The translations under genes and the position numbers were made by a program. A model generated the notes under the pieces. That model was not told the origin of the DNA. It worked only from the letters and a program-made list of their open reading frames with translations, and did no database searches. A DNA stretch of 64,000 nt from Mesorhizobium sp. (GTDB lineage: Bacteria > Pseudomonadota > Alphaproteobacteria > Rhizobiales > Rhizobiaceae). The stretch's first letter is position 1. Each line of letters begins with the position of its first letter. The DNA is taken from positions 1 through 64,000 of the forward strand of contig SAQE01000011.1 in NCBI GenBank assembly GCA_004020545.1, read 5' to 3'. Shown piece by piece: positions 43,225-52,446 of the stretch.

Positions 43225-43438
43225 GCTGCGTCTCCTTCCAAAATCAGGCGGTCGGAACGTTTACAACGAACCGCGTCGAGCCGTCCATGAAAGCCGCCGA
43301 CCCTTTCGGCGGCAGGCTTTATGCGTCGGGAACTTCGACTTGAAGTGTAGAATTGTCCACGCCCCTGCCCTGCCGGCAATCTCGCCCTGCGCCGTCTCGC
43401 TTGCATGGCCCACAAGCCGAATTGCATAACTCGTCTCC

Positions 43439-43882
43439 ATGGCTGCCGAAATCTCCGACCGGATATCCGCTTTCGTCGAAGCGCTTCCATTGAAACCGGG
43501 ACTTCGCGTCCTGGAGATCGGATGCGGCCCTGGCGTTGCCGCCCGTGCCGTTGCTCGCCGTATCGGCTACGGCTTCATTCTGGCCATCGACCGTTCGAAG
43601 AAGGCCATCCGCCTGGCGCGGGCCGGATCTGCCGATGAGATGGCTTTGGGTCGTCTTGATTTCCGGCATGTGGCAATCGAGGATTTCGCGCTGAATCCTG
43701 GCGAGGCTCTTTTCGACGTCGCCTTCGCCATGCGGGTCGGGGCGCTCGACGGGCGTCACCCCGAGGCCCGCCGGGCGGCATTGGCGCGCATCAAGGCGGC
43801 CCTGAAGCCACATGGCAGGCTCTTCATTGACGGCGGCGATCCATTGAAGGAGGTCGATTTGGTCCGCGGCCTGCCGTCCTAG
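43439..43882 (+). CDS. SAM-dependent class I methyltransferase
   Basis: 147 residues, a compact Rossmann methyltransferase. Motif I is VLEIGCGPGVAARA, motif II AIDRSKKAIRLA, and then VAIEDFALNPGEALFDVAFA and LKPHGRLFIDGG. Substrate unknown. The C-terminus overlaps the stop of the next, convergent gene by four bases. Confidence 0.82.
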   Translation: MAAEISDRISAFVEALPLKPGLRVLEIGCGPGVAARAVARRIGYGFILAIDRSKKAIRLARAGSADEMALGRLDFRHVAIEDFALNPGEALFDVAFAMRVGALDGRHPEARRAALARIKAALKPHGRLFIDGGDPLKEVDLVRGLPS

Positions 43883-44289
43883 AAAAATCCATCGAGAAAC
43901 GCCGCTGTCTCGTCCGACACGCCGACGATCTTGTTTGTCGCCTGGCGATAGAATTTGAAGTTGAGCTCGGTCTCGGGCCGGCCGTCCTTCCAATCCTTGA
44001 ACCGCTTGAGATCGTCTCGGCCCAATCGCCGCGCGACCAATGCGGTACGGCGGATCGAAATGCTGACGCGCGGCGTCTGCCGATCGAGGTCAAGTTTCCT
44101 GGGGACGGCCTCGGAAGACGTGACCACGCCACGCGCGACAAGCCCCTGCCCGCCTTCGTTCTCGCTGGCGAACACGAAGATGGTGTCGCCTTCGGCGATA
44201 TGCTTGCCGCCATACATGGTTTTCTGCGCGGCGAAGGTGAATGTCTCCGCCTGCGGATCCGTGACCTCGGCCTTGATCGCGAACGCCAT
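43879..44289 (-). CDS. conserved hypothetical protein (EVE/PUA-like?)
   Basis: 136 residues from the ATG at 44289, which follows the epimerase stop by 14 bases. It is mostly beta: TFTFAAQKTMYGGKHIAEGD then TIFVFASENEGGQGLVARGV. The GD-x-IFVFASENEGGQGL phrase looks like a small-molecule or modified-base binding barrel, but I cannot confirm the family. Likely co-transcribed with the epimerase gene. Confidence 0.6.
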   Translation of the reverse strand: MAFAIKAEVTDPQAETFTFAAQKTMYGGKHIAEGDTIFVFASENEGGQGLVARGVVTSSEAVPRKLDLDRQTPRVSISIRRTALVARRLGRDDLKRFKDWKDGRPETELNFKFYRQATNKIVGVSDETAAFLDGFF

Positions 44290-44303
44290 GGCTTTGACGG
44301 CTC

Positions 44304-45176
44304 TCAGCCCAGACCGATCTGATAGCTCAGGGTCCGCTTGGCGCCCGGCGGGATCAGCATCACGCCCGGTTTGTCGGCGAATTCGCCGTCGAAATCGATA
44401 GGGCTTGCAGTGCCATGCCAGGGCTCGATGCACAGGAACGGCGCGCCGCCCGGCTTGGACCAGATGCCCAGTTCGTTGAAGCCCTGCCATGACATTTCGA
44501 TCGCCGGCCCACGCTCCGCTGCATAGCGGACGCTGGTGCTGGCCGGCCGGTCCAGGATGACCGCGTCATCGTCGAACAGTTTTTCAGCGAGCGTGAGCGT
44601 CTTGCCTCTGATGGGCGTGGGTTGCGGCGCTGGCAGCAGCAGACCGTCCTTCAGGCGGCGGATCGGCGCTGGTTCATCATCGGCAAAGGTCAGCCGGTAA
44701 GCTTCCTTGGCCAATTCCGGCAGCAGCGGCCAGTTGAAGGCCGGGTGGGCGCCGACCGAGGCCGGCAACACCTCATCGCCTGTGTTGGTAACCTCGAAGG
44801 TCACGCCAAGCTGCCGGGGTGCGAGGTTGTAGCTCACGGCCAGGCGGAAAGGGAATGGGTAGTGGGCACGGGTCCCGGCGTCGTCGGTCAGGACCAGCGT
44901 GCAGAAGGAAGGCCCCTGCTCCGCCCAGGCAAAGCGCCTGTCGCGGGCGAAACCGTGCTGCGTCATCGGATAATTCTGCCCGCCATGACGCAATTGATCG
45001 TCCTTGAGCCGGCCGACGATCGGAAACAGGATCGGAGACTGGCGCCTCCAGGCGGGACCTGCCTGCCACAACAGCTCCGTGCCCTCTCCATCGCGCAGGG
45101 AAACCAGTTCGGCCCCCTGCCCGACGATGGTTGCCGAGATGCCGTCACCGTGAAGTGTCAGGCTATCCTGTTCCAT
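44304..45176 (-). CDS. aldose 1-epimerase family protein
   Basis: 290 residues, galactose mutarotase-like beta-sandwich. Key phrases: ELLWQAGPAWRRQSPILFPI, MTQHGFARDRRFAW, VGAHPAFNWPLLPE and GAPFLCIEPWHGTASP; the two histidines and a glutamate are typical of the active site. It interconverts anomers of an aldose or a sugar phosphate; the substrate is unknown. Single operon with the small protein downstream. Confidence 0.88.
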   Translation of the reverse strand: MEQDSLTLHGDGISATIVGQGAELVSLRDGEGTELLWQAGPAWRRQSPILFPIVGRLKDDQLRHGGQNYPMTQHGFARDRRFAWAEQGPSFCTLVLTDDAGTRAHYPFPFRLAVSYNLAPRQLGVTFEVTNTGDEVLPASVGAHPAFNWPLLPELAKEAYRLTFADDEPAPIRRLKDGLLLPAPQPTPIRGKTLTLAEKLFDDDAVILDRPASTSVRYAAERGPAIEMSWQGFNELGIWSKPGGAPFLCIEPWHGTASPIDFDGEFADKPGVMLIPPGAKRTLSYQIGLG

Positions 45177-45286
45177 GCGTCCTCGCGGCTGGCCGATGTG
45201 CCCCCGCAGGCTAGCAAAAGGCCTTGCGTGAACTCAAGGGCAGAGGGTCGCGCGGCGTCTCACAGAACTGCGGTGAGCGCCGCCCC

Positions 45287-45325
45287 AAAAGAGCCGTGGC
45301 CGGAGGTTTTCCTCTGGCCACGGCT
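45287..45325 (-). terminator. terminator of the BI-1 family gene
   Basis: Read on the minus strand, a perfect 10-bp stem AGCCGTGGCC / GGCCACGGCT (arms 45316-45325 and 45292-45301) is followed by CTTTT. It sits 32 bases past the BI-1 stop codon. Confidence 0.85.
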
Positions 45326-45356
45326 TCGTTCGAAATGTTGCCTGATACGGCCCGGA

Positions 45357-46073
45357 CTACTCGCGCTCGCCGGTGAAATTCAACAATAGCTGGAAGATGT
45401 TGATGAAGTTCAGATAGAGCGAGAAGGCGCCGAAGACGGCGAGCTTCTGCTGCGATTCCGCGTCGAAATTCTCGGCATACTGCTCCTTGATCGTCTGCGT
45501 ATCCCAGGCGGTCAGGCCGATGAAGACGGCGATGCCGATCACCGAGATGGCGAACTGCAGCGCGGTCGAGCCGAGGAACAGGTTGACCAGGCTGGCTATC
45601 ACCACGCCGATCAGGCCCATGATCAGGAAGGACGAGAACTGCGTCAGGTCGCGCCTGGTTGTGTAGCCATAGAGGCTGGTGGCGCCGAACATCGTCGCGG
45701 CGATGAAGAAGGTGCGCGCGATGCTGGTGCCGGTGAACACCAGGAACACGGAGGCGAGCGACAGGCCCATGACGGCGCAGAAGGCCCAGAACATGGCCTG
45801 CGCGCTTGCCGCCGACATCGTCTGCATCTTGAACGAGAAGAGCATGACGAAGGCGAGCGGCGCCAGCATCACAACCCATTTCAGCGGGCTGGAGAAGATC
45901 GGCACATAGAGCGCCGGCGTCGAGGCCAGGGCGAAGGCGACGAGACCGGTGACGACGAGGCCGAGGCCCATATAGTTGTAGACGCGCAGCATGTGCCGGC
46001 GCAGGCTCTCGTCATAGACCGCGCCGGCCCGGACGCCGGCGCCCATTCGGTATCCCAGATTGGGGCTGTTCAT
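45357..46073 (-). CDS. Bax inhibitor-1/YccA family membrane protein
   Basis: 238 residues with seven predicted membrane helices. Family landmarks are the N-terminal LRVYNYMGLGLVVTGLVAFA and the C-terminal FGAFSLYLNFINIFQLLLNF. Bacterial BI-1 proteins are pH-sensitive calcium leak channels or modulators of FtsH protease. Here it is in the inner membrane, monocistronic. Confidence 0.92.
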   Translation of the reverse strand: MNSPNLGYRMGAGVRAGAVYDESLRRHMLRVYNYMGLGLVVTGLVAFALASTPALYVPIFSSPLKWVVMLAPLAFVMLFSFKMQTMSAASAQAMFWAFCAVMGLSLASVFLVFTGTSIARTFFIAATMFGATSLYGYTTRRDLTQFSSFLIMGLIGVVIASLVNLFLGSTALQFAISVIGIAVFIGLTAWDTQTIKEQYAENFDAESQQKLAVFGAFSLYLNFINIFQLLLNFTGERE

Positions 46074-46111
46074 TTGGGTTCTCCTTGGTTGGATCGGTTT
46101 GATTGGGCGTT

Positions 46112-46882
46112 TCAGTAAAGCGTTCGGGCCAGCTTTTCGGCGGCCCGGTCGAGATCGCCGGCATCGCCTCGTCCGACGACGGCGTAGGCCACCTCGCCGA
46201 TCTGGAAATAGGCGGATGAGATATCGCCCGAGGGCGCGACCGTCGGTTTCACCACGTCGAACGTGCCCGGCCTGATGGCGAACAGCGACACCAGGCCGAG
46301 GTCCTTCGTCTCGACCGCCATCTCGACGCTCGGCCCGAAACGCGACGGATAGATCTGCACGTCTCGTATCTTCCAGTCATCGGGAAGCGAGGGCATGACG
46401 ATCGCTGTCGCGGCGCGGATTTCGTCGGCATTGTAATTTGGCGCTTCGGCCTGAGATGGCATCGTCTCGCGCACCAGCGTCGTCCGGTGCGCGCTCACCG
46501 CTTCCTTGACATAGGCGGGCGGCTGCGTCGAGGCGACAACCTTGGTCACCGCGATCGACCCGAAGAAGCCGTTCGCGAGCCAGCCCGCCGCCACCAGCAC
46601 GGCGGCCGCCGCGGCCCGCTGCAGCACGGACAGGACACGATCTCGGGCAAGCGCCCTCTCCAGCCGGCGCGCCGCCTGGGTCGTTGCCGGGCGCGCCATG
46701 CCGCTTGGCCTGGCCAGCGCCACGCGCAACTCGTCGCGCGTTCTGAGATCGGACATCACCCGCGCAGCCACCTCGGGACGGGCGGACAGGAACGCCTCGA
46801 CCTCGATGCGGCGGGCAACGTCGAGCTGATCGTCGACATAGGCGTCGAGATCGGCATCGGTCACGGGATCAATAGTGGTCAT
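46112..46882 (-). CDS. anti-sigma factor, membrane-anchored
   Basis: 256 residues. The cytoplasmic N-terminus (DADLDAYVDDQLDVARRIEV, then RPEVAARVMSDL) is an anti-sigma domain without the zinc cysteines. One membrane helix (about 90-110, AAAVLVAAGWLANGFFGSIA) is followed by a periplasmic domain of about 140 residues. Overlaps the sigma gene by four bases. It should hold the upstream ECF sigma factor inactive until an envelope signal arrives. Confidence 0.83.
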   Translation of the reverse strand: MTTIDPVTDADLDAYVDDQLDVARRIEVEAFLSARPEVAARVMSDLRTRDELRVALARPSGMARPATTQAARRLERALARDRVLSVLQRAAAAAVLVAAGWLANGFFGSIAVTKVVASTQPPAYVKEAVSAHRTTLVRETMPSQAEAPNYNADEIRAATAIVMPSLPDDWKIRDVQIYPSRFGPSVEMAVETKDLGLVSLFAIRPGTFDVVKPTVAPSGDISSAYFQIGEVAYAVVGRGDAGDLDRAAEKLARTLY

Positions 46883-47430
46883 GACTCGTCTCCCACGATC
46901 CTGAGATGGCTCCTGGCTTTCGCCGAAGCGCCCTCCTCCATCTCGCGCAGCGCGGCACGCGCGCGGCCGATGCGCGACATCAACGTTCCGAGCGGCACGC
47001 CGCTGACTTCCGCTGCCTGGGCGTAGCTCAGCCCTTCGATGGCGACGAGATGCAGGGCGGAGCGTTGTTCTTCAGGTAGCGACAGAAAGGCTTCCCGCAC
47101 CTGCGAGAGGCGCACCGAATGATCCTGCGGCGCGGGTGTGCTGATATCGGCAAGTTGTCCGGCCTGCTTGATGCGCGCGGCTTCCGACCGGCGCGCGCGC
47201 ACGCCGTCGATGAAGATGTTGTGCACGATCGCGAGCAGCCAGGCGCGCAAATTGCCGCCCGAGCGAAAGGTGCTGCGCCGCTCATAGGCGCGCACCAGCG
47301 CATCATGGATCAGATCCTCCGCATCGGCGCTGTCGCGCGTCAGCGAGCGCGCGTAGCGCCGCAGCGACCCCAACTGCCCGACAATATCGAAGCGTGCCAT
47401 CGACCGTTTCATGCCCTGTTTACGGAGCAT
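46879..47430 (-). CDS. ECF-family RNA polymerase sigma factor
   Basis: 183 residues. Sigma region 2: RRYARSLTRDSADAEDLIHD then AYERRSTFRSGGNLRAWLLA. Region 4: LPEEQRSALHLVAIEGLSYA then QAAEVSGVPLGTLMSRIGRA. Start ATG at 47430; ATGs at codons 7 and 11 are alternatives. Paired by a four-base overlap with the anti-sigma gene. A 5-bp inverted repeat, GGGGA/TCCCC (47433-47448), sits immediately upstream. Confidence 0.9.
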   Translation of the reverse strand: MLRKQGMKRSMARFDIVGQLGSLRRYARSLTRDSADAEDLIHDALVRAYERRSTFRSGGNLRAWLLAIVHNIFIDGVRARRSEAARIKQAGQLADISTPAPQDHSVRLSQVREAFLSLPEEQRSALHLVAIEGLSYAQAAEVSGVPLGTLMSRIGRARAALREMEEGASAKARSHLRIVGDES

Positions 47431-47625
47431 GTGGGGACTTTAATCCCCGCCCGCCGCTTTCTTTTGCGATCACGGGACACGCCACCGACCGAAGACTTTG
47501 CCAGGTCGCCGGCTCGCCAGCCGTCCAGATGCCGACGCTTGTCCGCTCTCAGACATGGCGAACGGAAACTGCTGGCGCGGCGCGGCCGATTTGCGTATCA
47601 CTCCGCCGCCATTGGAGCCTCATCG

Positions 47626-48810
47626 ATGTTCGAAAACCTGCAGCCCGCGCCCGCCGACAAGATCCTCGCCCTGATCGGCCTCTACCGCGCCGATACGCGC
47701 CCCGGCAAGGTCGACCTCGGCGTCGGCGTCTACAAGGACCGGGACGGCAAAACACCGGTGATGCGCGCCGTGCGCGAGGCGGAGAAGCGCCTGCTCGCAA
47801 GCCAGGACACCAAGACCTATCTCGGCCTTGCCGGCGATACCGGCTTCAACGCCGCGATGATCAAGCTTGCCTTCAGCGAGAAGGCCGATTTTTCGCGTAT
47901 TCGCGCAGCACAGGCGCCGGGCGGATCGGGCGCGCTCCGACTGGTGGCCGAGCTTCTGCAGCGCACGCGTCCCGGCGCGACGGTCTGGCTGTCCGATCCG
48001 ACCTGGCCGAACCACCTGCCGGTGATGCGTGCCGCCGGCCTGCAGGTGCGCGACTATCCCTATTTCGACGCCGCGTCGGGCGCCGTGCGCTTCGACGACA
48101 TGGTGGCGGCGCTCAAGACCGCCAACAGCGGCGATATCGTGTTGCTGCATGGCTGCTGCCACAACCCGACGGGCGCCAATCTCGATGCCGCGCAGTGGGC
48201 CAAGGTCGCCGACGTGCTGCTCGAGCGCGGCCTGCTGCCCTTCGTCGACATCGCTTACCAGGGTTTCGGCGAAGGCCTCGACGCCGATGCCGCCGGACTG
48301 CGGCTGCTGGCCGACAAGGTCCCGGAAATGGTCGTCGCGTCGAGCTGCTCGAAGAATTTCGCTGTCTATCGCGACCGCGTCGGCGCCGCGATGATCATGG
48401 CCAAGGACGGCGCGCAAGCGGATGTGGCGATGAGCCAGATGCTGGCGGCGGCCCGAGCGCTCTATTCGATGCCGCCGGACCATGGCGCGGCGGCCGTGCG
48501 CATGGTGCTGGAAGACGCCTCGCTCAAGAGGGACTGGGAAGCTGAGCTCGAAGAAATGCGGCTGCGCATGCTCAGGCTGCGCGTCGCTTTCGCCGAGGCG
48601 TTGCGCCGGCAGTCCAACTCCGACCGCTTCGATTTCGTCGCCAGCCATCGCGGCATGTTTTCCCGCCTCGGGCTGACGGAAGCCCAAGTCGAGCGCCTGC
48701 GTACCGAGCATGCCGTCTATATGGTGGGCGACAGCCGCATCAATGTGGCCGGCCTACCGGAGGACGGCATGGACGATCTCGCCAAGGCGATCGTCTCGGT
48801 TCTCGACTGA
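47626..48810 (+). CDS. aromatic amino acid / aspartate aminotransferase (class I)
   Basis: 394 residues from the ATG at 47626. PLP-dependent type I fold: the NPTG motif (GCCHNPTGANLD), VDIAYQGFGEG, the lysine in SSCSKNFAVYRDRVGA and the C-terminal arginine in GDSRINVAGL. The start region (FENLQPAPADKILALIGLYR) and long GCCHNPTG motif are typical of TyrB/AspC (subfamily I-alpha). It transfers amino groups between aspartate/tyrosine/phenylalanine and 2-oxoglutarate. Divergent from the sigma factor. Confidence 0.92.
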   Translation: MFENLQPAPADKILALIGLYRADTRPGKVDLGVGVYKDRDGKTPVMRAVREAEKRLLASQDTKTYLGLAGDTGFNAAMIKLAFSEKADFSRIRAAQAPGGSGALRLVAELLQRTRPGATVWLSDPTWPNHLPVMRAAGLQVRDYPYFDAASGAVRFDDMVAALKTANSGDIVLLHGCCHNPTGANLDAAQWAKVADVLLERGLLPFVDIAYQGFGEGLDADAAGLRLLADKVPEMVVASSCSKNFAVYRDRVGAAMIMAKDGAQADVAMSQMLAAARALYSMPPDHGAAAVRMVLEDASLKRDWEAELEEMRLRMLRLRVAFAEALRRQSNSDRFDFVASHRGMFSRLGLTEAQVERLRTEHAVYMVGDSRINVAGLPEDGMDDLAKAIVSVLD

Positions 48811-48892
48811 AGGTCCGCGCAACTGTGGACAATAGGCTTTTGCGGGCCGGCGGGATTGGCCGCCTGCCGCTGCGCGCGCTAGGGTTCACGGC

Positions 48893-49717
48893 ATGAAACC
48901 CTCGAAGGACATTTCCCGGCTGATCGAGATCATGGCGGCGCTGAGAGCGCCAAAGACCGGCTGCCCATGGGATATCGAGCAGAATTTCTCGACCATCGCG
49001 CCCTACACGATCGAGGAAGCCTATGAGGTGGCGGACGCGATCGCGCGGGGTGATCTCGACGATCTGCGCGAGGAACTGGGCGACCTCTTGCTGCAGGTCG
49101 TCTATCATGCGCAGATGGCCGAGGAAGCCGGCGAGTTCGCGTTCGGCGACGTCGTCGAGGCCATCACCACCAAGATGATCCGCCGCCATCCGCATGTCTT
49201 CGGCGACGAGGAAGCGCGCAGCGCCGGCATGGCCAAGGGCATGTGGGAGAAGATCAAGTCGGCGGAGAAGGCCGACAAGCGCAACGCCCGCATCTTGCGC
49301 GGCCTCGACCCGGAGGACCACGGCAAGGGCTATCTCGACGGTGTGCCGGTTGCGCTGCCTGCCCTGACCCGTGCACTCAAGCTGCAGGAGAAAGCGGCCC
49401 GCGTCGGTTTCGACTGGAGCGAGGCGGCGCCGATCCTCGACAAAATCGAGGAAGAGATCGGCGAGTTGCGCGAGGCGCTCGCCACGGGTGATGCAGCGCC
49501 GATCAAGGACGAGTTCGGCGACATGCTGTTTGCCGTCGTCAACCTCGGCCGCCATTTGAAGCTCGATGCCGAAGCCGCGCTCAGCGGCACCAACGAGAAA
49601 TTCCGCTCGCGATTCCACTATGTCGAGCAAGCTCTGGAGGCCGCGGGCAGTACGCTTGAGAGAGCGACGCTGGACGAGATGGAAGCGCTCTGGCAGCAGG
49701 CCAAAAGCGCAAAATAA
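48893..49717 (+). CDS. mazG: nucleoside triphosphate pyrophosphohydrolase
   Basis: MazG hydrolyses NTPs and dNTPs to monophosphates. 274 residues with two MazG domains: the first has TGCPWDIEQNF, EEAYEVADAI and DLREELGDLLLQVVYHA (EExxE...ExxD metal-binding residues); the second repeats KIEEEIGELREAL and DEFGDMLFAVVNLGRHL. Full length. Convergent with hflX. Confidence 0.94.
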   Translation: MKPSKDISRLIEIMAALRAPKTGCPWDIEQNFSTIAPYTIEEAYEVADAIARGDLDDLREELGDLLLQVVYHAQMAEEAGEFAFGDVVEAITTKMIRRHPHVFGDEEARSAGMAKGMWEKIKSAEKADKRNARILRGLDPEDHGKGYLDGVPVALPALTRALKLQEKAARVGFDWSEAAPILDKIEEEIGELREALATGDAAPIKDEFGDMLFAVVNLGRHLKLDAEAALSGTNEKFRSRFHYVEQALEAAGSTLERATLDEMEALWQQAKSAK

Positions 49718-49725
49718 GCAGCAGG

Positions 49726-51114
49726 TTAACTGCCTGTCTTGCGGTGCAGCCTGCTCTCGATTTCCTGCCTGGCGCTGTGCGTCGCCGTCAGTGAGATGGT
49801 GACGCTGCCGTCCTCATTGTCGGTCCGTGAGACGACATCGCCGTTGCGGTAGAGCCAGTCGACCTGGCCGAGCTGGGCCGGGCTCAGCGTCACCGTCATC
49901 GTCTCAAGCTCACCCGACACTCTGGTCTCGATGAGCGCTTTCAGCGCGTCGATCCCCTCGCCGGTCGCCGCCGATATCGCGATCGGCGGCGCCTTGCCGC
50001 CGGCGCTCCCGGCCAGCAGGCGCTCGCGATTGCCTTCGTCGAGCAGATCGATCTTGTTCCACACCTCGATCACGCGGCCGGTGTCAGCGGCATCGACGCC
50101 GAGATCGCCAAGGATGCGCTCGACATCCTCGGCTTGCGCGGCAGTGTCGGGATCGGAAATGTCGCGCAGGTGCAGCACGAGGTCGGCCTCGACGACCTCT
50201 TCCAGCGTCGCCCGGAAGGCCGCAACCAGATGCGTCGGCAGGTCGGAGATGAAGCCCACTGTATCCGACAGGATGATCGGCGTGCCATGAGGCAGGCGCA
50301 CGCGGCGCAGTGTCGGGTCAAGCGTGGCGAACAGCATGTCCTCGGCGAGAACCCCTGCCCCGGTCATCCGGTTGAACAGGGTCGACTTTCCGGCATTGGT
50401 GTAGCCGACGATCGCCACGACCGGAAATGGCACCTTCTTGCGCTTGGCCCGATGCAGGTCGCGCGTGCGGCGAACCGTCTCCAGCTCATGTTTCAGCTTG
50501 GTGATCTTGTCTTGCAGGATGCGCCGGTCGGACTCGATCTGCGTTTCACCGGGGCCGCCGAGAAAACCGGCGCCGCCGCGTTGCCGTTCGAGGTGGGTCC
50601 AGCTCCGCACCAGCCGGCCCTTCTGGTAGTTGAGATGCGCCAGTTCGACCTGCAGTGTGCCTTCCTTGGTCCGCGCGCGCTCGCCGAAGATTTCGAGAAT
50701 CAGCCCGGTGCGGTCGAGCACCTTGGCGTTGAGTTCCTTTTCCAGATTGCGCTGCTGCACCGGCGTCAGCGGGTGGTCGACGATGACCAGTTCCGCCTTG
50801 CGCTCCTTCACGATGTCGGCGAACTCCGCCACCTTGCCGCTGCCGAGCAGCGTCGCCGGGCGAGGGTCGGCGACCGTCACCACCGCGGTGTGGACCGGAT
50901 TGAGATCGATGGCGCTGGCAAGGCCGACCGCCTCGTCGTGGCGGGCATCGGCCGAGCGACTCAGGCGCGGGCGGCTCGAATCGTCTTCACCGCGCGGCTG
51001 GCGCGTAAGCACCGGCACGATGACAACCGTCCGGGTCGGATCCTTGGCTTCCGGCCCGAGCTGGTGTCCCTGTTTTCCGCGAACGCTGCGGTCCGCGTCC
51101 TTTTCACGTGCCAA
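49726..51114 (-). CDS. hflX: ribosome-associated GTPase HflX
   Basis: 462 residues. N-terminal HflX domain with LATAIDLNPVHTAVV-type sequence and the VDHPLTPVQQRNLEKELNAK segment, a coiled linker, then the GTPase: G1 GYTNAGKST, G3 DTVGF, G4 NKIDLL. It splits stalled or hibernating ribosomes. It directly follows hfq (stop and start adjoin), the classical hfq-hflX pair. Confidence 0.94.
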   Translation of the reverse strand: MAREKDADRSVRGKQGHQLGPEAKDPTRTVVIVPVLTRQPRGEDDSSRPRLSRSADARHDEAVGLASAIDLNPVHTAVVTVADPRPATLLGSGKVAEFADIVKERKAELVIVDHPLTPVQQRNLEKELNAKVLDRTGLILEIFGERARTKEGTLQVELAHLNYQKGRLVRSWTHLERQRGGAGFLGGPGETQIESDRRILQDKITKLKHELETVRRTRDLHRAKRKKVPFPVVAIVGYTNAGKSTLFNRMTGAGVLAEDMLFATLDPTLRRVRLPHGTPIILSDTVGFISDLPTHLVAAFRATLEEVVEADLVLHLRDISDPDTAAQAEDVERILGDLGVDAADTGRVIEVWNKIDLLDEGNRERLLAGSAGGKAPPIAISAATGEGIDALKALIETRVSGELETMTVTLSPAQLGQVDWLYRNGDVVSRTDNEDGSVTISLTATHSARQEIESRLHRKTGS

Positions 51115-51360
51115 TCAGGCGCCCTGGCCTTCCTCGCCATCGAACATCTGTACCGGCTGGCTCGGCATGATCGTGGAAATGGCGTGCTTGTAGACGAGCT
51201 GGGAATGCCCGTCGCGCCGCAACAACACACAAAAATTGTCGAACGAAGTGACGACGCCGGTCAGCTTCACGCCGTTGATGAGGAAGATGGTAAGTGGATT
51301 TTTGCTCTTGCGAACTGAATTCAGGAACAGGTCCTGAAGGTTTTGCGATCGTTCCGCCAT
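51115..51360 (-). CDS. hfq: RNA chaperone Hfq
   Basis: 81 residues. Sm1: [20 protein letters not shown]; Sm2: KHAIST(I) motif, [18 protein letters not shown]. Hfq hexamer binds small RNAs and mRNAs at proximal and distal faces. The short C-terminal tail (DGEEGQGA) is typical of Rhizobiales. First gene of hfq-hflX. Confidence 0.96.
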   Translation of the reverse strand: MAERSQNLQDLFLNSVRKSKNPLTIFLINGVKLTGVVTSFDNFCVLLRRDGHSQLVYKHAISTIMPSQPVQMFDGEEGQGA

Positions 51361-51503
51361 TGTTTTTGTCTTTCGCCGATCCCCTTCGGTCTGCGGGCCA
51401 ATGCGCCAAATTACGCGGCGCCTGTCAAGCCAGCAAACCCCCTCTTGCCGTCAGCGCGGCAAGCAGAACGAGATAGTTGAGGTTCATTCCACCTTTGCGG
51501 TTA

Positions 51504-52367
51504 TCAGGCTGGACTTTTTTCCGCAATGTCAAAAAATGCCTGCCGCAACGAAAGTGTCATAGAGCCGGGATGGCCGTTTGCGATCGGCGCGCCGTCGATT
51601 TCGACCACCGGCATGGCGATCGTGGTCGCGGAACTGATGAAAGCCTCGCGCGCGGCCTTGGCTTCGGCGACCGAAAATCCACGCTCTTCGACCTTCAGAC
51701 CGAGCTTGGCGGCGACGTCGAACAGCGTCGTGCGCGTGATGCCCCGCAGGATGCCGTGCTCTGCCGGGCGCGTCACCAGAACGCCGTCGCTGGTGACGAT
51801 CCAGGCATTGGACGAGCCGCCTTCCTTGACAGTGCCGTCGGCATCGACGAACCAGGCTTCTTGAGCGCCGGCTTCCTTGGCCTTCTGCTTGGCGAGCACA
51901 TTGGGCAAAAGTCCGATGCTCTTGATGTCGACACGGTCCCAGCGATTCTCCGGCACCGTGATGACCTTGATGCCGGTCTCGACCCGCGTGGCAGCGGCAG
52001 CGGGATCGGCCTTGCGGGCGGTTATAACCAGAGCCGGCCTGGTGCCCGCCGCCGGAAAGAAGAACTCGCGGCCGGCGACGCCGCGCGTCACCTGGAGATA
52101 GACGAGGCCGTTGACGACATGGTTGCGGCGCACCACCTCGCGCAGCAGCAGCGGCAGCACACCCTCCGAGACCGGCCAGGCGATCGACAGTTCCTTCAGC
52201 GAACGCTTGAGCCTGGCCAAATGGCGCGGCATGTCGACGATAAAGCCGCGCGCCACCTCGCAGACCTCATAGACGCCGTCGGCGAACTGGTAGCCGCGAT
52301 CCTCGATATGGACACGGGCTTGAGCATGGGCGACGTAGCGCCCGTTGACATAGGCAATGCGCGGCAT
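51504..52367 (-). CDS. dat: D-amino acid aminotransferase
   Basis: 287 residues, class IV PLP aminotransferase fold. Conserved: RGYQFADGVYEV, RGVAGREFFFP, DIKSIGLLPNVLAKQKAKEA (catalytic Lys in DIKS), EGGSSNAWIV and GILRGITR. Makes D-alanine or D-glutamate by exchange with 2-oxo acids. It is downstream of ntrX by 79 bases, the usual rhizobial order. Confidence 0.9.
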   Translation of the reverse strand: MPRIAYVNGRYVAHAQARVHIEDRGYQFADGVYEVCEVARGFIVDMPRHLARLKRSLKELSIAWPVSEGVLPLLLREVVRRNHVVNGLVYLQVTRGVAGREFFFPAAGTRPALVITARKADPAAAATRVETGIKVITVPENRWDRVDIKSIGLLPNVLAKQKAKEAGAQEAWFVDADGTVKEGGSSNAWIVTSDGVLVTRPAEHGILRGITRTTLFDVAAKLGLKVEERGFSVAEAKAAREAFISSATTIAMPVVEIDGAPIANGHPGSMTLSLRQAFFDIAEKSPA

Positions 52368-52446
52368 GGAAACACCTCAGGACAATTCGGCTTTCTTAGG
52401 CGATTCCGCCGCTGCCGTAATGAACAATCGGGTGGACCAACCGGCC